A DNA stretch of 15,036 bases from Akkermansia sp. (GTDB lineage Bacteria > Verrucomicrobiota > Verrucomicrobiia > Verrucomicrobiales > Akkermansiaceae), in assembly GCA_017555465.1 (NCBI GenBank), contig JAFZGH010000292.1, positions 1-15,036 of the forward strand. Direction: 5' to 3'. A program made the translations under genes and the position numbers. This document shows, one piece after another, positions 6,845 to 13,984 of the stretch. The notes under the pieces are model-generated. The model saw only the letters and a program-made list of their open reading frames with translations, had not been told where the DNA came from and searched no databases. Position 1 is the stretch's first letter. Every line of letters begins with the position of its first letter.

Positions 6845-8632
6845 TTAATCAATCCCCTGGCGGTCGTATAGTTCCTTGTAAAGCGGGCAGGAGGCGTAGA
6901 GCTCCTCATGCGTGCCGTCGCCCACTATACGGCCGTAGTCAAACACCAGAATGCGCTGCGCATTGCGGATGGTGCTGAAACGGTGGGCCACAATCAAAGT
7001 GGTGCGTCCCTGCGCCAGCTTGTCCAGTTCCTCCTGAATCTCGCGCTCGCTCTCTGCATCCAGTGAGGCGGTGGCTTCATCCAGAATCAGAATGGGGGCA
7101 TCTTTCACAAAGGCACGGGCAATAGCCACGCGCTGGCGCTGCCCGCCGGAAAGCCCGGCACCGCCCTGCCCCAGCTCGGTATCAATCCCCTGCGGCTGGG
7201 TGGAGAGGAACTTCGTGACAGCGGCGGAATCTGCAGCCGCCATGATTTCCTCATCCGAGGCAGCCATGCGCCCCAGGCGGATGTTCTCGCGTATTGTGCC
7301 GGCAAACAGCAGAGCCTGCTGACCCACCAGCGAAAGGTTCTCACGCAGCTCATGCGTGCGCAAATCTCGCACGTCAATACCATCCACCTCCACGGCGCCC
7401 TTCGTGGCTTCATAGAAGCGGGGAATCAGCGAGGCAAAGGTGGTCTTGCCAGAACCGCTCGGCCCCACAAGCCCCACAATCTGCCCCGGAGGAATGGTCA
7501 GGTCTACATCGCGCAGCACCAGTTTTTCCGGCTCGTAACCAAAACTCACATTCCGGAAACAGATTTCGCCCTTCACAGGGCCGCCGAACTGTTTCGGATT
7601 CTCGGCTTCAGGGATGGTGTTGGGCTCCAGCATCACCTCTGCCAGGCGTTTCAGCGCGCCTTGTGCCTCATTGAATCGATTCCAGGCCGTGCCGGCGCGC
7701 TTCATGGAGTCAAAGGTAAAGAACAGAGCCGCGGCAATAGCCATGAAATCCGTGAGCGTCAGGCCGCACATGCGCCCCCGCACCAGCAGGAACGAAAGCG
7801 CCAGAGCGGTAACGATTTCCATCACCGGAACGAGGGCTTTCTGGTACTTCACCAGCTTCACGATATTGGTACGCAGACGCCAGGATACATTCCGGAACTC
7901 CTGAATTTCGCGTTCCTCCATGGCATAGGCGCGCACTTCGCGCTGATTTTCCAGATTCTGCTGCACGGCGGTATTCAACTCACCAAGCCCCTGCTGAGTG
8001 CGCTGGGCTTTCTGGGAAATGCGCTTGCCGAATTCATAAATCGGCCAGGCCGCAATGCCGATGAATACCAGGTTGACCAGGAAGAGCACCCCCTGCCCGG
8101 ACGACACCAGCAGGTAGATGAACGCCCCAATGGCACAGGCCGCGGTAATAGGCTGCTTGATCAGGTCATTGGATACCGTCGTCAGAATACCTTGCACACT
8201 GCCGGTATCTGCCAGGATACGGCTCATGATATCGCCCTTGCGGCGGCTCTCCATAAAGGCGATGGGCAATTCCTGCACCCGGCAGAACACCTGCATGCGC
8301 AGCGTTTCCAGAATCCGGATACCCAGGATATTAACCATCACCGCATTGCCCCACATGGCCACGCCGCGCACCAGGAAAATCGCGGGCATGGAAGCACAGG
8401 CCAGCAGCAGCAGCGAATCGGCAGAAAGAGACTGCAACGCAGGGATGAGGCTCAGCAGCTCCGGCGTGTCCCCGGCCTCGCCCCGGAATACCACGGGGAA
8501 TACGTATTTCACCATGAACGGCACACCCGCACCACTGGCAGCTGCCGCTATCATACCCGTGCACAGCACCAGCACGAATAAGCTGAGATGCGGCAGCAGA
8601 AAACGTTTCCAGAAATAAATCAGATTCTTCAT
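6845..8632 (-). CDS. ABC exporter half-transporter (MsbA-like permease-ATPase), second of pair
   Basis: This is a 595-residue type IV ABC exporter subunit with the membrane domain first. Hydrophobic segments for six helices fall at about 12-40, 70-100, 155-200 (two) and 265-315 (two). The nucleotide-binding domain is complete: Walker A GPSGSGKT (390-397), Q-loop LVGQQALLF, signature LSGGQ (494-498), Walker B with Asp 518 and catalytic Glu 519, and switch His 550. Its ATG overlaps the stop of the upstream half-transporter by four bases. A strong Shine-Dalgarno GGAGG lies at 8640-8644, seven bases before the ATG. The tight coupling and clear sequence similarity to the partner suggest a heterodimeric inner-membrane exporter. 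MsbA-like proteins move lipid A precursors, other lipids, peptides or drugs, and the substrate here cannot be read from the sequence. Confidence 0.92.
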   Translation of the reverse strand: MKNLIYFWKRFLLPHLSLFVLVLCTGMIAAAASGAGVPFMVKYVFPVVFRGEAGDTPELLSLIPALQSLSADSLLLLACASMPAIFLVRGVAMWGNAVMVNILGIRILETLRMQVFCRVQELPIAFMESRRKGDIMSRILADTGSVQGILTTVSNDLIKQPITAACAIGAFIYLLVSSGQGVLFLVNLVFIGIAAWPIYEFGKRISQKAQRTQQGLGELNTAVQQNLENQREVRAYAMEEREIQEFRNVSWRLRTNIVKLVKYQKALVPVMEIVTALALSFLLVRGRMCGLTLTDFMAIAAALFFTFDSMKRAGTAWNRFNEAQGALKRLAEVMLEPNTIPEAENPKQFGGPVKGEICFRNVSFGYEPEKLVLRDVDLTIPPGQIVGLVGPSGSGKTTFASLIPRFYEATKGAVEVDGIDVRDLRTHELRENLSLVGQQALLFAGTIRENIRLGRMAASDEEIMAAADSAAVTKFLSTQPQGIDTELGQGGAGLSGGQRQRVAIARAFVKDAPILILDEATASLDAESEREIQEELDKLAQGRTTLIVAHRFSTIRNAQRILVFDYGRIVGDGTHEELYASCPLYKELYDRQGID

Positions 8633-10479
8633 GCTTCAACCTCCGTTTCTTTTTCTTCCTCTGCCTGGCGCACCTGCTCATCATACAAGTGGCGGTAGAG
8701 GGTGCAATTCTCATACAAATCTGCATGGGTGCCATCGGCTATGATGCGGCCCTCCTCAAACACCAGAATGCGCTGTGCCATGCGAATCGTGCTGAAACGA
8801 TGCGCAATCACAAAGGTCGTCTGCCCCTTGGCCAGTTCATCAAGCTCTGCCTGAATGGCGGCTTCGCTCTTCATATCCAGCGCAGAGGTTGCTTCATCCA
8901 GAATCAGCACCGGTGCATTCTTCAGGAACGCGCGGGCGATGGATATACGCTGACGCTGGCCGCCGGACAACCCGGCACCACCCTCACCCAGCATGCGGTC
9001 ATACCCCTCCGGGGTACTTTCGGCAAATTCGTCAACCCTGGCCTGGCGGGCGGCCTTCAGCACAGCCTCCTTATCTGCGCCGGGATTACCCACGCGGATG
9101 TTCTCATAAATAGTATCGCGAAACAATGCAGCAAACTGAGAAACCAGGCCGATGCTGCGGGTGCGGTCTTCGCGGAAAATGTTGCGCAAATCCACTCCAT
9201 CCAGCTTCACACTGCCGGTGTCCGGGTCGTAGAAACGGCATATCAGATTGATAAATGTGGTCTTGCCCGAGCCACTGGGCCCCACCAGCGCCACCACCTG
9301 CCCGGCAGGCACATGCACATTGATGTCTTTCAGCACGGTCTTTTCCTCATTGTAGCCAAAGGTCACATGCTCAAAATCCACAGCTCCTGCCACCGGGTGC
9401 TCCAATTTCGCGGGTTCGGCAGGCTCAGGAGTCTCATCTGTAGCGTGCAACACTTCGTTAATACCATTAATACCCACCGCCATAATCTGAATCTGGTTGG
9501 CAATACTCCCCAGATGCTTGATAGGCTCATAGCAGAAGTAGAACGCAAACGCAATGGCTGAGAACTGCTCCAGAGTCAGCCCGTCACTGCACCCGCGGTA
9601 CAGCGAATACGCCAGCGCAAGCGCAGAAACAAACTCCACAGAGGGCGCCACACTGCTCTTCCAGGCATTCATGCGGATAATGAGCGAATTGTACTTGCGG
9701 ATGATTGTTCTCAGCAGGTTTTCGCGATGAGATTCCAAATTGAACGCGCGCACTTCCCGCTGAGCAGAGAATGTCTCCTCCACCACGGTGGTGATGACAT
9801 TCATATCCTTCAGCGCCTTTTTCATCTGCTTGGCCATGCGCTTGCCCACACCGCGCACCACGGGCACAATCGCGCATGATATCAACAGATTTCCCAGCAG
9901 AATAGCACTCTCATCATTGGAGCAGGCGGCATAGACCAGATACGCACCCGCAGCAACCAAAGTCAACGGCTGAATCACCAGTTCATTCAGAATGGTCACC
10001 ATCCCCTGCTGCGCCATCTGCGTATACTGAATAACCAAGGTCATCAAGTCGCCACGAGTGCGCCGGTCGTGATATGAAAAAGACAACCACTGCAGGCGGG
10101 CAAAAACATCCACCCGTAAATCCAGCAACGCCTCTGTACCGGCGCGGGTCAGCAGATACGTATTGGCGTATGTTGAAAACCCTCGAATAGCCATCACCAG
10201 AGGAATAAACGCCGCAGCTATCCACATGACTGCCTGTTCCATTTCAGAAGGCTCCACCCACGTTGAAATCCAATTCTGCAGCAGCGCAGGCATCTCCTCC
10301 GTCCCAAAGACAATGGGAAAGACATACTGGGTCATGAAAGGCAAGCCAAAACCAGCAGAAGCGGCGGCCACCATACCTGCTACCACACCTCCGGCTATCA
10401 AATACCACCTGGGCTGTATGTACTGCTTCAGAATCGGCTTGAAAATCGGCCACAATTTTTCGTTATCAGCTTTACTCAT
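8629..10479 (-). CDS. ABC exporter half-transporter (MsbA-like permease-ATPase), first of pair
   Basis: This is a 616-residue ABC exporter subunit with an N-terminal six-helix membrane domain (about 25-330) and a C-terminal ATPase. It has Walker A GPSGSGKT (400-407), the Q-loop in GLVSQFAALF, signature LSGGQ (504-508), Walker B with Asp 528 and Glu 529, and switch His 560. All residues needed for hydrolysis are present, so unlike many heterodimeric exporters neither partner has an obviously degenerate site. The first membrane segment (GMVAAASAGFGLPFMTQYVF) closely matches that of the downstream partner, pointing to tandem duplication. A short acidic tail (EEEKETEVEA) follows the ATPase. The start at 10479 lies 12 bases after a putative -10, so the mRNA leader would be very short. 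The gene is divergent from the lipoprotein at 10667. Confidence 0.93.
   Translation of the reverse strand: MSKADNEKLWPIFKPILKQYIQPRWYLIAGGVVAGMVAAASAGFGLPFMTQYVFPIVFGTEEMPALLQNWISTWVEPSEMEQAVMWIAAAFIPLVMAIRGFSTYANTYLLTRAGTEALLDLRVDVFARLQWLSFSYHDRRTRGDLMTLVIQYTQMAQQGMVTILNELVIQPLTLVAAGAYLVYAACSNDESAILLGNLLISCAIVPVVRGVGKRMAKQMKKALKDMNVITTVVEETFSAQREVRAFNLESHRENLLRTIIRKYNSLIIRMNAWKSSVAPSVEFVSALALAYSLYRGCSDGLTLEQFSAIAFAFYFCYEPIKHLGSIANQIQIMAVGINGINEVLHATDETPEPAEPAKLEHPVAGAVDFEHVTFGYNEEKTVLKDINVHVPAGQVVALVGPSGSGKTTFINLICRFYDPDTGSVKLDGVDLRNIFREDRTRSIGLVSQFAALFRDTIYENIRVGNPGADKEAVLKAARQARVDEFAESTPEGYDRMLGEGGAGLSGGQRQRISIARAFLKNAPVLILDEATSALDMKSEAAIQAELDELAKGQTTFVIAHRFSTIRMAQRILVFEEGRIIADGTHADLYENCTLYRHLYDEQVRQAEEEKETEVEA
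8640..8644 (-). promoter_or_regulatory. Shine-Dalgarno sequence for the second ABC gene
   Basis: GGAGG on the minus strand lies inside the end of the upstream ABC gene, seven bases before the ATG at 8632. It is one of only two convincing ribosome binding sites in the window, and it fixes this start. Confidence 0.75.
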
Positions 10480-10491
10480 GAACTTTATCAG

Positions 10492-10520
10492 AGTCTACCA
10501 GATAAAGGAGGCTCTGGCAA
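10492..10520 (-). promoter_or_regulatory. Putative promoter of the ABC exporter operon
   Basis: On the minus strand TTGCCA (10515-10520) and TAGACT (10492-10497) are separated by 17 bases. Transcription would start near 10485, about six bases upstream of the ATG at 10479. No Shine-Dalgarno sequence could fit in that leader. Confidence 0.45.
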
Positions 10521-10591
10521 TCATTTTTGAACTTCAACGCCCCAGCAAGCCCATTTTTTATGGCACACCGTGCGCATAACACGCCGACTGC

Positions 10592-10620
10592 TTGACATCC
10601 CCACTCAAATAGTGCAATAT
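10592..10620 (+). promoter_or_regulatory. Putative sigma-70-type promoter of the coiled-coil lipoprotein gene
   Basis: A perfect -35 TTGACA (10592-10597) is followed after 17 bases by CAATAT (10615-10620). Transcription would start near 10627, leaving a leader of about 40 bases. It lies back to back with the ABC operon promoter in the 187-base divergent gap (10480-10666), where I see no other gene. Confidence 0.6.
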
Positions 10621-10666
10621 AGGGAGCGTTCTATCCCTTTACTGGGTAACATATACGCGTCACACC

Positions 10667-12013
10667 ATGAAAAAAGCCTTTTTTCAAACCATCGTTCTGA
10701 CCGCTTCCGCCACCATGCTCACCTCCTGTTTCGATGAAATCAAACAGGCATTCAATGGTGAAGAAGGCACCGCTCCCGCCCCTGCAGAACAGCAAGCTCC
10801 CGCAGAACCACCGGCACCAGTAATTCCCACAGAACCGACCAATGACGAAATCTCCCGGATGCTCCTGGAGCAGCTCAATGGTTGCGACTCCGTCAACATC
10901 GGTACGCTTACCTGCGGAGAACCCACGCGCAACCCCGATTCCAGCATCAGCATGGGAGCCACGCTGCAGATGACAGTCAAGGAAGACATGTTTGCCAAGG
11001 AAACTGCCCCGGCAGCCTTCAACAAAGAACGCGAAGCGGTGAACGAAGCCGCCAACACCTCTATGAAGCCGGAATCCGTCTACCTCTTCCAGGTAGGCGC
11101 GACGACAGACCTCATCACCGATGCAGATCGCGTGGCCAAACCTCTGCCGGAACACCTGCAGACTCCTCTCAACGAGCTCAAGGAACTGGCAGATTCCCCG
11201 GTGTACCGGAAAATGGTAAATGCAGGCGATTCAGTGGAAGCCTCTGCCACCTTCACCGCCATTTACACCGACGGCGAATGGAAATTCAGCAATATTGTGG
11301 TGGATAACGCCGCACTGCTGGCACTCAATGCATACACAGCCCAGAGCGCCCTGCCCCAGGACGCCCCCATCCTGACCCCGGAATTCGAAGAAAGCCGCAA
11401 AGCCACCATCCGCGAAAAAGTAGCCGCCTTCAACCAGCTGGCCGAGCCCTACATCAAAGGCCGCGAGGAGCAGGCCCGCGCCACACTCACCGAACACCAG
11501 GCCCGGGCTGAGGAAGAAGCCCGCCGCATGACCGAACAGGCAGCCGCCCAGGAAGCCGCCCGCCAGGAAAGCATCCAGGGCTTTGTACAGGCGCTCGCCA
11601 ACGACAAACTTTTTGCCGGCGAATGGACTCGCGACAAAAAATTCGGTGAGCTTTCGCTGCACATCGAAGAAGCCAAGCAATTTGACAACTCCATACAATT
11701 CGTCGGCACCATCTACGACACCAAGCTGCCGGAAGCCAGCCTGGATATCATCGGCCGCTGCGACCTCACCCCACGGGAAGATGGCACCACCCTGGTTGAT
11801 ATCTCCATCTATGAAGGCCAGTACGACCCTGACGAACCGACTGCAGAGGTGTACGACGCCAAGGACGGCATGCTTTCTCTCACTCTTAGCAAAGATGGCA
11901 GACTGACCGGCATCATGAGCTGCGCTTCCTGGTCCAATTCCCCGGAAAAAGCCTTCCAGATCAACATGAGCCCCAAGGCGAAGGAAGAGCCCAAGCGCCG
12001 TCGTCACCGCTGA
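10667..12013 (+). CDS. Lipoprotein with Pro/Ala linker and coiled-coil middle, unknown function
   Basis: This 448-residue protein has a lipoprotein signal peptide with lipobox LTSC (Cys 21), so it should be lipid-anchored. A Pro/Ala/Glu-rich linker (about 33-60) leads into a first globular region (about 60-230). A charged Arg/Glu/Ala-rich stretch that should form a coiled coil follows (about 236-305, containing EEEARRMTEQAAAQEAARQE). A second, beta-rich looking domain (about 310-435) then ends in a basic tail (PKRRRHR). I recognise no family. The opening of the second domain (LFAGEWTRDKKFGELSLHI) reads like one that scores small beta-barrel ligands, but that is only an impression. The gene has its own promoter and a strong terminator. 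No Shine-Dalgarno sequence precedes the ATG. Confidence 0.82.
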   Translation: MKKAFFQTIVLTASATMLTSCFDEIKQAFNGEEGTAPAPAEQQAPAEPPAPVIPTEPTNDEISRMLLEQLNGCDSVNIGTLTCGEPTRNPDSSISMGATLQMTVKEDMFAKETAPAAFNKEREAVNEAANTSMKPESVYLFQVGATTDLITDADRVAKPLPEHLQTPLNELKELADSPVYRKMVNAGDSVEASATFTAIYTDGEWKFSNIVVDNAALLALNAYTAQSALPQDAPILTPEFEESRKATIREKVAAFNQLAEPYIKGREEQARATLTEHQARAEEEARRMTEQAAAQEAARQESIQGFVQALANDKLFAGEWTRDKKFGELSLHIEEAKQFDNSIQFVGTIYDTKLPEASLDIIGRCDLTPREDGTTLVDISIYEGQYDPDEPTAEVYDAKDGMLSLTLSKDGRLTGIMSCASWSNSPEKAFQINMSPKAKEEPKRRRHR

Positions 12014-12039
12014 TACTGCAGCCCCTTTTCTTCTTCATG

Positions 12040-12072
12040 CAGGCAGAATCCTCAATGGGTTCTGCCTGTTTT
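12040..12072 (+). terminator. Rho-independent terminator after the coiled-coil lipoprotein gene
   Basis: A 12-bp stem (12040-12051 pairing with 12057-12068, one G-T pair) has a five-base loop and is followed by TTTT. It isolates the lipoprotein gene from parB. Confidence 0.85.
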
Positions 12073-12080
12073 CCTGCACA

Positions 12081-12098
12081 TGAGTCCACCATGACTCA
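12081..12098. repeat. Short inverted repeat upstream of parB
   Basis: TGAGTC (12081-12086) and GACTCA (12093-12098) form a perfect six-base inverted repeat around a six-base spacer. It lies between the terminator and the parB promoter and could be an operator or chance. Confidence 0.4.
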
Positions 12099-12138
12099 CA
12101 TTTATACACCACAATGTCAGCATCGGGGCATTATTGGG

Positions 12139-12167
12139 TTGCTTTTCGAGATGGAATCCGCTAAAAT
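12139..12167 (+). promoter_or_regulatory. Putative promoter of parB
   Basis: TTGCTT (12139-12144) and TAAAAT (12162-12167) are separated by 17 bases. Transcription would begin near 12174, about six bases before the ATG at 12180. Confidence 0.5.
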
Positions 12168-12179
12168 CGCGCACACGTT

Positions 12180-13067
12180 ATGGCCAGGCAAGCATTAGGA
12201 AAAGGGCTGGGCGCCCTCATTATGAGAAAACAGGAAGCAACCAGCGCACCTGTTGATATTACGGAAGATGACACCGAGCGCGTCATCATCGCCAACATAT
12301 CAGACATCAAGACATGCCCCTTCCAGCCCCGCCGCCACTTTGACGAACAGCAGATTGAGGAACTGGCCGCCTCCATCCGCGAACACGGGCTCATCCAGCC
12401 GCTCATTGTCCGCAAGGTCAAAGGCAGCTTTGAACTCATCGCCGGTGAGCGCCGTCTGCGTGCCCTCACCAGCATCGGCCAGACCACAGCAAAGGTCGTG
12501 GTGCACGAAGCCACAGACCAGGAGGTAGCTGAGCTGGCCCTCATCGAAAACCTGCAGCGCGCAGACCTCTCCCCTCTGGAAGAAGCAGAGCAGTACCGCC
12601 TGCTGCAGGAGAAGTTCGGCATGAAACAGGAAACCATTGCCCAGCACGTAGGCAAATCCCGCGCTGTCATTGCCAACATGGTGCGCCTGCTGGAACTTGC
12701 CCCTGAGGTTCGCGAACTTCTTACCCAGCAGCAGATTACCGTAGGCCATGCCAAAGTACTTCTGCAACTTAAGGATGAGGACAAACAGACGCTTGCGGCC
12801 CATCGCGTAGCACGCGGCACACTGACCGTGCGCCAGACCGAACAGTTAGTGCGCAACATGCTTAATCCTCCACCCTCTCCGGTAAAGGAAGCACCCGTAC
12901 TCCCCCCGGCCTATACCCGCGTCTGCAATCAGCTCTCGCAGGACTTCGGCACCAAGGTAAACATTGCCATGAAAGGCAAGAACAACGGCGTCATCGAAAT
13001 TCCCTACGCCGGGCGTGAAGACCTGGTGCGCATTCTCCAGATTTTCGGCATTACCGAGAGCATCTGA
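12180..13067 (+). CDS. parB: Chromosome-partitioning protein ParB
   Basis: This is a 295-residue ParB/Spo0J protein, the parS-binding CTP switch that loads onto DNA near the origin and partners with the ParA ATPase. The N terminus carries the short LGKGLGALI box that contacts ParA in known systems. The CTP-binding core contains FQPRR, the segment IREHGLIQPLIVR and GERR (89-92). ELALIENLQR and the helix-turn-helix (around KQETIAQHVGKSRAVIANMVRLL) follow for parS recognition, and then a C-terminal dimerisation region. The start directly follows a promoter-like -10. No parA gene lies in the window on either side. The stop shares one base with the start of the glutaminyl cyclase gene (TGATG), indicating translational coupling to a functionally unrelated gene. 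No good parS site was found by eye. Confidence 0.95.
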   Translation: MARQALGKGLGALIMRKQEATSAPVDITEDDTERVIIANISDIKTCPFQPRRHFDEQQIEELAASIREHGLIQPLIVRKVKGSFELIAGERRLRALTSIGQTTAKVVVHEATDQEVAELALIENLQRADLSPLEEAEQYRLLQEKFGMKQETIAQHVGKSRAVIANMVRLLELAPEVRELLTQQQITVGHAKVLLQLKDEDKQTLAAHRVARGTLTVRQTEQLVRNMLNPPPSPVKEAPVLPPAYTRVCNQLSQDFGTKVNIAMKGKNNGVIEIPYAGREDLVRILQIFGITESI

Positions 13068-13984
13068 TGCGCCGCCTCCTGCTGCTTGTGCCGCTGCTCT
13101 GCAGCTGCGATGACACCTCCTCCACCCGCGCCCCGGCAGAGCCTGCGGCGGCAGTTACGCAGGAAGAGTGGGTCACTACCCCTGATTTCAGCGGACAGAA
13201 CGCCTATAACCACTGCGCAGCCATCTGCCGGCTCGGCCCGCGCTTCAGCGGCTCTCCTGCCTACGAGAAACAACTGCAGTACCTGGAAAAGCATCTGCAC
13301 GCCGCTGGATGGCAAACCGTACGTGATTCATTCCAGGCGCCCAACGGGGTAAAAATGAGCAACCTGCGCGCCTTCCGGGGCACGGCGCCCGCGCCTCTGC
13401 TGCTCAGCTGCCACATTGATACAAAAATCAACATTTCCCTCCAGTTTGAAAGTGCAGATGACGGAGCCAGCGGTGCCGCTGTTCTACTGGAACTTGCCCG
13501 CGTGCTCCACGATGAACGGGTGGAACTCATCTTCCTGGATGGCGAAGAATCCTTTGCCCGCCACATGAGCGAAAAGGATGGGCTTTACGGCTCGAAATTC
13601 GATGTTGCCCGACGCAACAACACCCTGCCCCGCTGGCAGATTAACCTGGACATGGTGGGGGGGCGCAACAAAACTATCGCCATTCCCCTGCTGGACACAT
13701 CAGACTTCATGTACGACCAGTACAGCGCTGCTATCCGCGCCACCGGATTCAGTGAGGAAAAATGGACTGTGTGGCCAGGAGGTTACCTGGATGACCACAT
13801 CCCCTACCTCGACGCCGGGGTTGACAGTCTGGACCTCATTGCGCACTTCTCTGGCAGCAACTGGTGGCACACACCGAAAGACAACATGAGCCGCATCTGC
13901 CCCCGCTCCCTGCATGAAAGCGGTCTGCTCACCAGGCAACTCATTCACCAGCTGCTCAGCGCAGCTTCTGCAAGCGCTCAATAA
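13067..13984 (+). CDS. Lipid-anchored glutaminyl-peptide cyclotransferase-like M28 metalloprotein
   Basis: This 305-residue protein has a short lipoprotein signal (lipobox LCSC, Cys 14) and an M28-type zinc fold close to animal glutaminyl cyclase (QC), which turns N-terminal Gln into pyroglutamate. QC landmarks are present: CHIDTK (His 116), ADDGASG (Asp 131/132), FLDGEE (catalytic Glu 160, zinc-binding Glu 161) and the following segment ending in LYGSKF. Next come NLDMVGG (Asp 195), DDHIPYLDAGV (Asp 243) and WWHTPKDN (His 268). The single zinc-ligand set Asp, Glu and His matches QC rather than a di-zinc aminopeptidase, although an aminopeptidase is the alternative. It should act in the periplasm or on the outer membrane. 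The start overlaps the parB stop by one base. The 3' end overlaps the opposing PDZ gene by 29 bases. Confidence 0.88.
   Translation: MRRLLLLVPLLCSCDDTSSTRAPAEPAAAVTQEEWVTTPDFSGQNAYNHCAAICRLGPRFSGSPAYEKQLQYLEKHLHAAGWQTVRDSFQAPNGVKMSNLRAFRGTAPAPLLLSCHIDTKINISLQFESADDGASGAAVLLELARVLHDERVELIFLDGEESFARHMSEKDGLYGSKFDVARRNNTLPRWQINLDMVGGRNKTIAIPLLDTSDFMYDQYSAAIRATGFSEEKWTVWPGGYLDDHIPYLDAGVDSLDLIAHFSGSNWWHTPKDNMSRICPRSLHESGLLTRQLIHQLLSAASASAQ

Noticed and set aside
7352..8581. A 409-codon open frame antisense to the second ABC transporter gene, and similar long antisense frames at 8689-9561, 11231-12007 and 13914-14813.
   Set aside because: Three of the four (7352, 11231, 13914) were checked and sit in the same register relative to the real gene, explained by the same codon avoidance. 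All have composition typical of antisense translation and no domains.
10727..10742. A parS-like sequence, TGTTTCGATGAAATCA, upstream of parB.
   Set aside because: The half-sites TGTTTC and GAAA are spaced by three bases instead of four and the right arm does not match GAAACA. It also lies inside the lipoprotein coding sequence.
13655..13662. A run of seven G in the glutaminyl cyclase gene as a possible phase-variation tract.
   Set aside because: It encodes conserved Gly residues of the NLDMVGG motif and is short, so coding constraint explains it.
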